In this document: positions 52,944 to 64,000 of the stretch, one piece after another | Position numbering within the stretch: position 1 is the stretch's first letter | Layout of the letters: each line of letters opens with the position of its first letter | Assembly: GCF_947179165.1 (NCBI RefSeq) | Contig: NC_077243.1 | Location: forward strand, 5,884,001 to 5,948,000 | Length of the DNA: 64,000 nucleotides | From: Solanum dulcamara | Taxonomy: Eukaryota > Streptophyta > Magnoliopsida > Solanales > Solanaceae | Reading direction: 5' to 3' | Notes under the pieces: generated by a model | Told to the model about the DNA's origin: nothing | What the model saw: only the letters and a program-made list of their open reading frames with translations | Database searches by the model: none | Made by a program: the position numbers and the translations under genes

Positions 52944-54420
52944 GAGAATGTGGGTAATTGATTGTGGCTTGTTCATATTGAATTTGTGTAGGACTTAATG
53001 TATTTTCCGGAGAAGACATACTGATATCCATTACGTGGAACAACAGGTACTTTTTTTTTTTTGAATTAGAAGTATCATTTCTTTGGGTTGTGCAGGTGTG
53101 GATGTTACTGTTCTGCTCGCCTTTCGTGTGATTTCTCGTGTAATATGTTGAACACAAGAAATGAAAACTGTTTATATGCTGAATGGTGTTTTTAAGTCTT
53201 CAGATCAGGTTGAAGTCAATTAAGTATATTGATTTGGCTTGGGCTCTCTACAGATATGCACATTGTTACAATGGCATTGTTAGGCCATACAAGTCATGGT
53301 AAATATTCCGTCCTAGCAAAAATTTTCTCATCTTCAAATATTTGTTTGATTGTTTTGATTTCGAAAATTTATCTTCAAAATATTTTAGGAGAAATTTTAA
53401 CTGACAATTCACAATATTAAAAAAAGAAAATTCAAGTAAAATATATGTCCAAACATAATTTCAAGTTTTAAAAAATCATAACTTCAATAACTCAATTTTT
53501 CATAGTTTCTAACTTCAAAATCTATGGCTAAACAAGAGCATATCAAATACTCCATCTTCATTTCTTATCATACAAAGTATTTGATTTTCTTATGTTTCTT
53601 TGGTGGCTTATTTTCTCCAATTAATGTTTTAAATACATGTAATTTTATAAAAAATCATTAGTCAATAATAATAATAACTAATTATTTTTTAATATAATTC
53701 TAATATATATATATATATATATATATTAGATGGGATCAGAGAGAGTTGCTCGGATGGTAAATACCCTAACTTTCAAATCTAAGATTGTGAGATGGGTAAA
53801 ATTCCCTTTTATTTTGAGTAAATTGTATATGTAAGAGATAACAGCCTGCTTAAGTTTGTCACGGGTTTGACTTAATTAGGTTTGAAATACAAAACATGTA
53901 AACTTTATAAAAATATTTAAATTGGCAAATCACCTGAAAAGTCAATAGTTGCTTTGACCTGCATCTTATATTTAGTGTATATATGTGTACACTTTTTGAA
54001 TTTACTTGTTAAATTTTAATTTAGCATATTTATTTTTAAAAATAATGACTAATTGATAGGTTTCAAATATATTTACTCACTATATTTTTTAAAGAAATTA
54101 ACTCAAATTAAATAAATTGAGAATATAATAGAAAAAAAATATCTTTTCTTAATTTGTTAAAAATATAAATAAAAGTAGAAATTAAAATAGAAAATATTTG
54201 ATAAGTAAATTCAAGAGATGCTTCTTAACCTGCTTCTATCAATTATTGCTATTAATTGGCTATATCTCTCTATGGACAGGGTGTCATTTGTATAAAATCG
54301 CAATTGCATTAATGCACTCACTTTTCTTAATTTCTAACGCCCAAATCAAATAGTACAAAAATTAGTATAAGTGTGCACTCATAATCTAAAATGTACCGCT
54401 TATTATAAATTAACTAACTT
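52944..54420. other. Intergenic, 3' flank of kinase and AT-rich repeats
   Basis: The kinase 3' UTR should end within the first 250 bases. AT-rich sequence between about 53290 and 53560 ('gtccaaacataatttcaagt') resembles short Solanaceae MITE remnants such as those in SRP54 intron 7 near 3000-3220. A (TA)11 microsatellite lies at 53705-53727. No gene is visible. Confidence 0.35.
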
Positions 54421-55141
54421 GACAATTAATAAAGGGAAGGAGAATAAGAGAATATAAAGAGAGTATAATTGATTTTCTTGTTTTCATTTCTGTGTATTCA
54501 TTCATGCCAAAAATATGGCAATTTATAGAATGAAAAGGAGTTAGAAAGATTAGGAAAAACTAATGGCAACATGCCCACTATGTAGAAAATGTCCACTATA
54601 TAGAAAATGTCCATTATGTAGAAAATGACATCCATAACTTAACACTCCCCCTTGGATGTCCACATGTAATGAAAAATTCTAGTAAATGAATAAATATACA
54701 TAGTTATCCTAAACATCTATAGATGTTGTGCCTCGTTAAAACCTTACTAAGAAAAATCCAATGAAAAAAAGTCTAGTGAAGAAAAAAGAGTACACACATT
54801 TGGTAATACGCCTTGAGTGCTGCCTCATTAAAAATCTTACCAGAAAAATCCAGTGGGACAAAACCTTGGTTAGGGTGACAATTAATAAAGGGAAGAAGAA
54901 TAAGAGAATATAAAGAGAGTATAATTGATTTTCTCATTTTCGTTTCTGTGTATTCATTCATGCCAAAAATATGGCAATTTATAGAATGAAAAGGAGTTAG
55001 AAAGATGAGGAAAAACTAGTGGCAAAATGCCCACTATGTAGAAAATGACATCCATAACTTAACCACCCCTTTGGATGTCCAAGTGTAATAAAAAATTATA
55101 GTAAATGAATAAATATACATAGTTATCCTAAACATCCATAA
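54421..55141 (-). repeat. Direct duplication of copia-type LTR-adjacent sequence
   Basis: A block beginning 'gacaattaataaagggaag' occurs at 54421 and again at 54877, each running about 265-300 bases through 'ccatataa'-style text to 'catagttatcctaaacatc'. The first copy has three tandem 18-base 'actatgtagaaaatgtcc' units; the second has one. Between them (54720-54876) the text 'gtgcctcgttaaaaccttac' and 'ccagtgggacaaaaccttgg' is typical of the non-coding part of Solanaceae Ty1/copia elements. The two copies could be LTR pieces of a rearranged element. Confidence 0.6.
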
Positions 55142-55590
55142 CATGTGAATATGTTTCTTCATAGTTGACTCCGGGTCTTTGAGAGAATCCTTGTGCAACA
55201 AGGCGTGCCTTGTATCTTACAATTTCATTTTTCTCATTTCGTTTTCGCACAAAAATCCATTTGTAACCAACTGGTTTTACACCTTCAGGGGTTTGGAGGA
55301 CTACTAGTCAAAAAACCTCACGTTTAGCAAGTTAGTCTAATTCTGATTGAATTGTCTTTTGCCATTCTGGTCAATCACATCTACGTCGACATTCTTTGAT
55401 ACATTTAGGCTCAAGACTTTCACTATCTTGCATGAGGTTAATTGCAACATTATATGCAAAAACATTATCTACCGTAATTTTTGATCGATCTAGATTTATC
55501 TCATCACCGGTAGAATTTATTGAAAGTTCTTCATTCACTTGAGTTTCGGGCTCACTGATTTCTTCAGGAATATCAGGATTACTCAAAAAT
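55142..55590 (-). pseudogene. Ty1/copia polyprotein fragment (integrase-RT linker and RT start), decayed
   Basis: On the minus strand, from about 55586 downwards, one frame reads an acidic linker (ISEPETQVNEELS) and then the opening of copia reverse transcriptase: PEWQKTIQSELD, LAKREVF, GVKPVGYKWIFVRKRNE and YKARLVAQGFSQRPGVNYEE. Three in-frame stops (at about 55366, 55327 and 55303) break it, and it ends abruptly at the border of the duplicated LTR-like block. The catalytic YVDD region and everything downstream are missing, so it is inactive. Confidence 0.85.
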
Positions 55591-58500
55591 TAGTATAAGT
55601 GTGCACTCATGTAATCTAAAATGTACTACTCCCTTTATTTAAAAAGTACTACACCCTTTATAATTATACAAATGGTCAAAAAATATATTAGACCATATAT
55701 TTTAAATGTTTTTTTTTTAAATAATAATATGTCAAATTAAATGGTGTCATTTAGAACAGAGTATAAGTTTTATGGTGTATTCAACTATTTCCTTTTTTTT
55801 GGGGGGGAAAAATTAAATTCATAAAAAAAAGTTAGTGCAATAAAATCTCATATGTTAGACAAAATTATCTCCAAACCTCCAATACACACACATTACACAA
55901 CCAAATACTGAGAAGTTGATTAGTGATTTAAAGCATTAAGTTAGAGGGGTTAGTAAATTTTTAAAATGTCTATTATACTTTTTGATTGTCAAATTTTTTT
56001 TACTTCTTTAGAAATCTTGATATTTTTATTTTTTATTTAATGTAATGATTTTTTCATAAAAACATAAAAAATTGGTCAAAAAAGTGAAAAATACTAATTA
56101 AGTATATAAGTTAGTGATGTTCTATAATGAAGTAAATTAGCATAATAAGAAAATTAATTTTATTAATAATAATTAAAGCTCTAATATCTACTTATACAAG
56201 TGAATATAGTAGAGAATAATAATTATACAAATATATTTCAATGTAGAAAATTCAAATAATTAATTTAATTAAGGACAAAATTTTAAAGATTGTATTATTT
56301 AGATTTTAAATTATTTTAGATTGTGTCAATCAAAACTTGTTTATTTATATAGAAGAGAATACCCATCGCCATTTATATGAAATTAAAGAAATTTGCAATA
56401 CCTTTTTATTTCTACCCTTAGTATTAATTAACTACATAAAATAGTAATAGTCAAATTTAAGATTTCAAAATATTATTAATAATGTTGTGTAGTAAAATAC
56501 ACATCTAATTAATTTTTTTAAGAGGTGTCATATATATCAAGAAGAATCAAGTAATATGAAACGCACAGAGTAAAAGAGTAGAGAAAAGAAAAATATACGT
56601 ATGCATACATATACACACACTTAATGCATATTATATTAAAATAACGGTTATAAGAATAATATATTAAAATTTTGTGATAAATTCTTTAAAATATCATTTT
56701 TACTTATAATATCAAAGAACTAAAAGAAAAAATTATAAATATATGTGTTAAAAAATAAATTATATATAATATAAAGATATATTAAATAAATGTGATATAA
56801 TAAAAATAAGATAGACAATGCATGAGATAAAAAGGGATTTTGATTATAGTTCGAAATTGAGGAAAAATTTAATTTTAAAAATAAAATTGGGTGAAAATGA
56901 TTTACATTCATTTAATATATATTTAGGGTGGGACAGGATTTATTGCTAAATGCTGCTTGTGAATAGGAGTTCAATAGGGTGGGACAGGACGACTTTTGAT
57001 ATGCCAAGATTTTGACCCGCCCCAATTATTTAATAGTACTACTTTTAGAAATTCTTACTTTGAGGTTTTTTTCCCCTTCTCTTTATCAGTGTTTTTTCAA
57101 ATTTGTAAGCTGTTAAAATTGTCTCACATATACTCGCATTGTTATAAAAGTTGTTCATATATATCTTTTATCAGTATAAAAATAATTTGCATATATTGTT
57201 TTCATCTTAAAAAAGTGAAAAAAATATTTTTTTGATTTTTATTTTTTTTAAAAAATCATGTATGGGGTTTAGAGATATATATATAATCTTTTTCACGCAT
57301 GAATTATTTTTTAACTTTTTTGATTATTATTATTTGAGTTTCTAAATATTATTTTATTTTTATTTTTTTATTATTTGGTGTAAATATAAGAGAAATGAAA
57401 AAAATGTGAATGGGAAAAGGAAAAAAAAATTAAAACTATTTTTTGCAGCTATATTGTAATTTAAAACTAATTATTTTGTTGTGATATTGTAATTTAGTTT
57501 TTGTATATATAAAAATAAATTGGGGCATGCATGACAAATTTACAATAAAAATAGTGAGAAAAATAAATTTGACCATAAAATAATAAATTTGAATTAGCCG
57601 CGGAATAAAAAATGTCAAAAAATAAATTATGTGTTAGAAGGATCGAATATACCCCTATATGTATTACTATTTTAATAAAAACTTTAAAAAATAAATTCAA
57701 AATTAATTTTTTCACCTATGTTAGAAGAAAATGGTATATGTAAGCCATTTGTATAATAGTAAAATTATCTACGAATTACTTTCACAATAAAGTATATATC
57801 AACTCTAAATAATAAAATTAAGGGGTATATCAAAATCTTTTCCACTATAAAATGATACACACAAATTTAGAGTCTATGTTGTTTGGCTTTTTGCGAGTAC
57901 TTAGTTTAAATCTAATAGCAGAGAATAACTTGAAATATTTTTATTTCAAAAACTTGGCCTGACAAGAAAGAGTCAAATATCTGACTAGGACTATTAATGA
58001 GATTATTGAAATAATTTGATTTCAAGTAATAGTGCAGCACTTGGCCCATATTAAACTAATTTAAAAACAAAGATTACGAAGTTATTGATATTTTAATAGT
58101 ATGATGAAATCTTATTTTAAACATTGTCAGCAATAATCTTATTTTTTTTAAGGAATTCATTTACTTTCTTTTAAAGAAATTATAAAAAATTAATGTAATT
58201 TTTTAATCAATCAAACTTGAAAAATTAAAAATATTTTTTTAAAAAGTTTTTTCTCCCCTACTAAACACACCATAGCCTTTATAAAATGGAGCAAACATCG
58301 TCCTTCAATTCTCCTACATCAATGCTAAAAGTATTCGATAATAAGTGGAGTCTACTATATATGAACTACGAATCATATTTTTTCCTTTTAAGCTCATTTT
58401 AAATTATCATCATACCAAATGATAAAAAAAATGATAATAATAATCCTCGACTCCTCGTCTATAAAATCAAAATATTTTTAGAAACAATAATAGGTTTAAA

Positions 58501-60030
58501 ATCAACTTGATACATAATAAGATTAAAATCTACTCTCAACTAGTAAATTTCACATGCATGTTATTCAATCTGTATTAGCAAACCATTTAGAATTAAAAAA
58601 AATTGTAAAAATAATAAATAACAAAGTTTCTAACAAGTTTTCAAAATCAGAAATTAAAACTAGTAATAAAAACATAATAGATAAGAAAAACAAAAACTGG
58701 AAAGACATGTTAAATAAATCGGGTCGTACGGATTCGATTTTGGGTTGGATCATTTCAGGTTGGCCGTTTAATAATTATTAAATAAATAATTAATTAACTA
58801 ATTAAAGAAAATTTGTCCAAAAAGTAATCCCTCTTTCGATCATTTTCTAAAGTCAAAATCAAAGCCGAGCAACGACGACGACAACGCGAGGCGATACCTC
58901 TTTCCAATCCATTTAACAACTAGCATAAGTATTTTCTTATTTAAACACTTTCGTTTCCACCACCAACGAGGAAAATTGCTTTTTTACTAAAGAATAAGAG
59001 AACACTTCATATTCACTCTTTTCATCTTCCCTCCATTTTCCATTTATTCTTACTATATAGTACCCAATAATGTATAGCTCTTTTTCTTTGGTTATGTCAT
59101 ATCCTTAGCTAAATCTGCATTCATCCCCAAAAATATATAAATATTTGATTTTTATTATTATTTTTATGTAATTTTCAAGTATGTAAATTTTATTTATAAA
59201 AAAATAAAATTCTATACTTTAATTCACACGGTATACTCATTAGTTTGACTCAGTACTCTAAATCAAGCCAAACAAATAAAAAAAATAATCTCAATATGAA
59301 TTAGATTAATTAAATATTAAAGAAATAAAAAATGAATTAGAGTAGGGGAAACAACTAGAAGCTCGTATATGGATATAATCGAACCCAATAACTTATATTC
59401 AAATAATGTGTATTTATATTAAGAAATTCATTAAGTATATACTTAAAACTTAATTATTAATATTTAAGTCATTATTTTAAAATTCTAAAATTTATAAAAT
59501 TAAAATTCCTACTAATTCGAGAATTATCGGATGGAGTATCACTTTTACATACCATAATGTTAAGAACATTCAATTCAAATACTGGTTTGTTTTAATCTAT
59601 ACATAGGAACTCATCCTTAAATAGAAGCTAATAATTGAAGGAAAGCAGGGACCACCTATTTATTTAGTAGATCGAATTATTAAAGCAGATTTAAGAATGG
59701 TGCTTTGGTCGCTGTACCTTATTCTTTCTCTCCTAGCCACGGATAAGTAGAACTAGTTATCATTATTTTCCACTTATCTTATAATGGAATCCAATTTTGA
59801 TAAGATATTTGACTTATCAACTTTCATTTCAAACTATTTTTAATGATAATGACTCTCCTACTTATCACCACTTTCGCATTGCGACGTGGCGATCTGTATA
59901 GCATTTGTTCAAAAGTCGACGCGTTTAATGGACCAAAAATTTCTCGTGTGATAGTGTACTTCACGACTAGGAAGGCGCGTAAGGAACATTGTCGTCCCGC
60001 TTTTTCCATTTTGTTTTTCTTTTTTGGTTG
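55591..60030. other. AT-rich intergenic region upstream of the TOPLESS-related gene
   Basis: About 4.4 kb of very AT-rich sequence. A 'ctactccctttatttaaaaa' at about 55627 may be one end of a mariner-type MITE, but no clear partner end was found. Short ORFs (57-75 codons) have AT-driven compositions (I, F, K, N, Y) and no family signature. The final few hundred bases should include distal promoter sequence of the downstream gene. Confidence 0.35.
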
Positions 60031-60394
60031 TATAAATAAAAGCAGTGGGGAGAGTGAAAGAAGAAGCACAAAATTAGACTAGAAAGAGAAAGAAGAGGGG
60101 AAGGAAAAAGACGGAGGCCCACCGCAAAAGCCCAAAAAACCTCACCTTCTTCTTCGTCTTCGTTGTTTATGTCTTTCTGCAAATCCCGATCTAGAAGAAT
60201 TTTGAGGTATAATTTTGATATTTGTTCTTTTTTATGTGTTGGATTAATTGTTGTGTGGTTTAATTTCAGTTGTGTTTGTGCATGTTTTTTTTTGTGTATT
60301 TTTTTTTTTGATTTGAATCGATCGGTTGTGAAAACCCTAAATTAAGGTCGGTGATAGCGGGATTGTGGTGGATCTGTTTTGATCAGTCAACGTG
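60031..60394 (+). promoter_or_regulatory. TATA box, leader and probable 5' UTR intron of the TOPLESS-related gene
   Basis: A TATA-box match (tataaataaa) lies at 60031-60040, 355 bases before the ATG. The following purine- then CT-rich leader ends at 'ttttgag' with a GT donor at 60207; a matching acceptor 'tttgatcag' ends at 60386, nine bases before the ATG at 60395. A 180-base intron in the leader is therefore likely. The T-rich content between the two sites fits an intron. Confidence 0.5.
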
Positions 60395-63300
60395 ATGACT
60401 TCTTTGAGCAGAGAGCTGGTGTTTCTTATACTCCAGTTCTTAGATGAAGAGAAGTTCAAGGAAACTGTGCACAAGTAAAGGCTTCTTTTATAATTTTCGT
60501 ATTCGTGATTTTGTATTTTAAAGATTGCTGTTTGTTTAATGTTTTCTGTTTTTTTAATTGATGAAGGTTGGAGAAGGAGTCGGGTTTCTTCTTCAACATG
60601 AGGTATTTTGAGGATTCGGTTACTAATGGAGAGTGGGATGAGGTGGAAAAGTATCTATCTGGTTTTACTAAGGTAGATGATAACCGGTATTCCATGAAAA
60701 TATTTTTTGAGATCCGAAAACAAAAGTATCTGGAAGCACTTGACAGGTACTACAAGGAGTTTCATTTCCGAGCTTCTTTTTAGATTATTTTGGGACTCCA
60801 TTTTGCATTTTGGATTTTAGCCGTGTAGGTTGTTGATTTGATTTGGCTGATTTTTTTTATTTTCTTTTTTGTTGTAGGCATGATCAAGCTAAGGCTGTGG
60901 AGATTCTAGTGAAAGATCTGAAAGTATTTTCTACATTTAATGAAGAGTTGTTCAAGGAAATAACGCTCCTCTTGACATTGCAGAATTTTAGGTATAGAAT
61001 TTTTATGTGGGTTAATTTAGAGGGTAGTGGTTGTTACATTGAAGATGCTAGCATTCACACGATTTGGTGAATTGTTTTCTTAGGTTGAGAAATTTTGTAG
61101 TATTTGAGCAAAATTGTGTGTTCAGAACGAATGCATAACCACGGTTTTCCGTGTAGTCTGCTGTTTGTTTGTTTGATATATAAATAGCTGTAGGAAATCA
61201 AGTTTGTTGTTAAGTGGACCATTTTCTGCACCTCAGTAGTTTTTCACTTGCCAAAAAACTCTAGAAGTCGACACCCGATATGAATGCGGATCTATTAGTC
61301 TCTGTGTCATCACCTAAATCTTAGGATTCTAGATATGCAAAGGAGTACAAGTATGGGTTTCTAGATTTGGCTATAAATGTATAGTTCGACATAGATAAGT
61401 CATATTCAATAATTAGTGAAGTCATTGAACTAAAACTAGTATAACTACACTCTTCTTGAATACCTAGTAAACTATCTCATGTATTAGCAAAGTGTTCTAA
61501 TTCTTATGTGAATATTTATATACTCACAGACACACATGTTTACCCATAAAATGGAAACCAAAAGGCCAACTAACCTATAGTTCTTTGGTCATTGTCGAAT
61601 TCAAAGCACCCAAATGCGTATCTCACACCCACACCAACATCATGTTGGATAGACACGGTGCTGCAAGGGAATTTGAAGGATCCATGCAACATAGATTCAG
61701 AAGATCTTGATGATCTGGCTTTCCTTTATTTGGTCCCTCATTTATTTGCGTTAAAGCCAAAGGGATGTTCGTTTTCCTTTTTGAATTTGGAAAGAGATCT
61801 TTAAGAATCTGATTGCTACTATTCAACTACTAGCAAAGAATACACAAGGAATTCATTTCTTGTTTTGCGCGGGAGGTCTAATTTCGCCGTTTGTTGTCTG
61901 GATGGGTTGTCAAAATTACTTTGTTACTTGTGGTATATATGCTGACTTTCTTGGGGGCTTGCACTTTTGCTCGACAAAGTTGTATAAATAAAAACATGAT
62001 GCCTAACTAGGAAGAGAAAATATTCCTTCTTTCTCTTAATTGTAAGGTTTCCATATTAATATGCTAGTATTTCTCTGCCTTTAGTTTGTTAACTGTGGTG
62101 CATGAAATTATCTGTAGGTGAGCAGTTGGTTACATTCTTTTCCTCCCAGTCTATCTTGTTCATTTCATAATAAAAAATTTATGGTGGAAAATATGTAATG
62201 CTAGGGAGAACGAACAGCTTTCGAAGTATGGAGATACCAAGTCTGCTAGGGCTATAATGCTTGTTGAGCTAAAAAAATTGATTGAGGCCAATCCTCTTTT
62301 CCGCGAGAAGCTTCAGTTTCCTAGCTTAAAGAACTCAAGGCTGCGGACATTGATAAACCAGAGGTGACTAAGGAACACATTTATTAATATTCTTTTCCTC
62401 TCTGTTTCTCAGCAACAGGAATGTGTTTTTTCTTCATGCCGAGTTTAAGTTAACAACTTTTTATGAATCCTTATTTGGTTTACACCATTATATGTTTATC
62501 GTTATTATTCCTTTCTATTATCTCGCAGTTTAAACTGGCAGCATCAGCTATGCAAGAATCCAAAGCCCAATCCTGATATAAAAACACTCTTTGTTGACCA
62601 TGCTTGTGGGCAACCAAATGGTGCTCGGGCTCCTTCGCCAGTTGCTAATCCAATAATTGGTTCTATGCCTAAAGTAGGTGGTTTTCCACCTATAGGCGCC
62701 CATGGAGTATGTGTTCCTTGAAACAACTATCTTCTTTCTTCTTAGTTTTTTCCTTTTAAAAAAATAAATGTAAGCTCACTGAGAATATTATTTAGATTTG
62801 TTGTTGAAATCAGTCTTGTTTCTTTGTCTGAAAAGCCATTCCAGCCAGCACCAGCACCTATTGCTTCGCTTGGAGGATGGATGGCCAATCCGCCCTCTAT
62901 GCCACACCAAGCTATTTCAGGAGGACCAATAGGCTTAAGTCCTCCTACTAATGCTGGTAATTTTGGTTTTCCTACTAATGAATGTCATTTGACTTTTACC
63001 TGTTTCCTATTGCTATCAGTGTTAACATCTAATTTCAATGTTCTTCTTTAATTCCCCTGTTTTCTCTCTGGCTAATTTGTTGGCTTGGTTCGTGTGTGTG
63101 CAATACGATAGCATCCATGCTAAAGCATCCTAGGACTCCTCCTGCTAGTAATGCTGCATTGGACTACCAAACTGCCGATTCTGAGCATGTGCTGAAGAGG
63201 CCAAGACCCTTTGGGATGTCAGAGGAGGTACATAATATGCCATTTAAATGCTCTCTCTCTTTTCTTTTTGTGTGTGGGTGGGGGAGTTGCCATTCATTAC

Positions 63301-64000
63301 TTGGGTTGGTTTAGGCGTTCTGGACTCTTGATTGTTGAGGTATTTTTGTTGGGCTAAGGGAATTGTTGATTCCTGCTAGTCTTTTGGTTTCCTTTTTATG
63401 TCATCTTATCTCAATATTTCAAACTATGCTTTATCATGGGATATCCAGTGTTCACTTCTTGATCTAAATGGACTTCTGCAGGTCAATAATCTCCCCGTCA
63501 ACATCTTCCCTGTCACATATCCTGGACAGAGCCATGCTCATAGTTCGCATTCTTCTGATGACTTACCCAAGACTGTTGTGGTGAACTTGAATCAAGGGTC
63601 TGCTGTTAAGAGCATGGATTTCCATCCTGTGCAACAAACCCTTCTTCTTGGTCAGCTTTCTGTGTTACTGAATTATTCAGATATATAGAGCTTTTCACTC
63701 TAAGCATGTGATGTTATCTTTCTGAAGATTTTGCTCGTCTACCTTTTCAGTTGGAACAAACATTGGCGACATTGCTATATGGGAGATTGGTGGCAGGGAA
63801 AGGCTTGCATTTAAAAATTTCAAAGTTTGGGATATAGGTAACTGTTCAATGACTCTGCAGGTTAGTGCATCTCTACTAGAGTATTTAACCTTTTATGGCC
63901 TCCTTCCAGTTTTCGTAGATATTAATTTCCTATTTCTTACTTATAGGCTTCTTTAGCGAATGAATATACTGCAACAGTCAACCGTGTGATGTGGAGCCCT
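60395..64000 (+). CDS. TPR4: TOPLESS-related transcriptional corepressor (3' end outside window)
   Basis: Ten coding exons are visible: 60395-60474, 60567-60746, 60878-60991, 62205-62363, 62529-62706, 62836-62956, 63112-63227, 63482-63650, 63751-63860, and 63947 to beyond 64000; all are GT-AG with consistent phase. The N terminus MTSLSRELVFLILQFLDEEK is the LisH motif. CTLH and the TPL domain follow (GEWDEVEKYLSGFTKVDDNR, LRTLINQSLNWQHQLC), which bind EAR motifs of repressors such as Aux/IAA and JAZ-NINJA. A Pro-rich linker with GGFPPIGAHGPFQP and KRPRPFG comes next, then the first WD40 repeats (KSMDFHPVQQTLLLVGTN, GDIAIWEIGG). The linker fits the TPR3/TPR4 branch better than TPL/TPR1; TPR4 is preferred because its Arabidopsis locus neighbours the same kinase. 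About 380 of the usual 1,100 or so residues are present. Confidence 0.93.

Overview
This is nuclear DNA of a flowering plant, very probably a member of the Solanaceae. Genes are split by many GT-AG introns in AT-rich sequence and encode typical plant proteins. The dispersed repeats (a TS/SolS-type tRNA-derived SINE, Au-type SINE tails, and gypsy-like solo LTRs ending GGTCGTGACA) are those I know from tobacco, tomato and pepper relatives. No bacterial, organellar or viral segment was seen. Almost all long single-frame ORFs are exons, introns read through, or artefacts of repeats. Gene models were assembled by hand from splice sites, phase and protein-family recall; no search was run.

Layout. 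1-1713 (+): 3' end of an EREX/EREL-type PX-domain Rab effector. 2246-8022 (-): complete nine-exon SRP54, with two GC-AG introns. 8023-16446: a repeat-filled gap whose core (9640-15439) is a solo LTR split by a second solo LTR of the same family in the opposite orientation. 16447-16998 (+): a small two-exon protein, probably plastid-targeted. 17341-18140: an unclassified insertion with an 11-bp target duplication. 18771-36721 (-): an 18-kb, eleven-exon plastid type-A DnaJ gene; one intron carries a SINE interrupted by a 2.37-kb solo LTR with seven 67-bp tandem repeats. 38283-41282 (-): CUE-domain coiled-coil protein. 42774-44222 (-): DOG1-domain protein. 48289-52943 (+): PTI1-like receptor-like cytoplasmic kinase. 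54421-55590: Ty1/copia remnants. 60395-64000 (+): 5' part of a TOPLESS-related corepressor, running off the window.

The genes are not an operon or one pathway. They cover endosomal trafficking, co-translational targeting, plastid protein folding, ubiquitin-linked functions, signalling and transcriptional repression. Three of them (EREX-like, PTI1-like kinase, TPR4-like) recall the Arabidopsis At3g15880-At3g15920 neighbourhood, so the window may be an expanded syntenic block.

The most notable structure is the self-nested inverted solo-LTR pair at 9640-15439. It looks like an interlaced palindrome, but two sets of 5-bp target-site duplications (GTATT outside, TTCTT inside) explain it fully. 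I found no convincing undescribed enzyme system.
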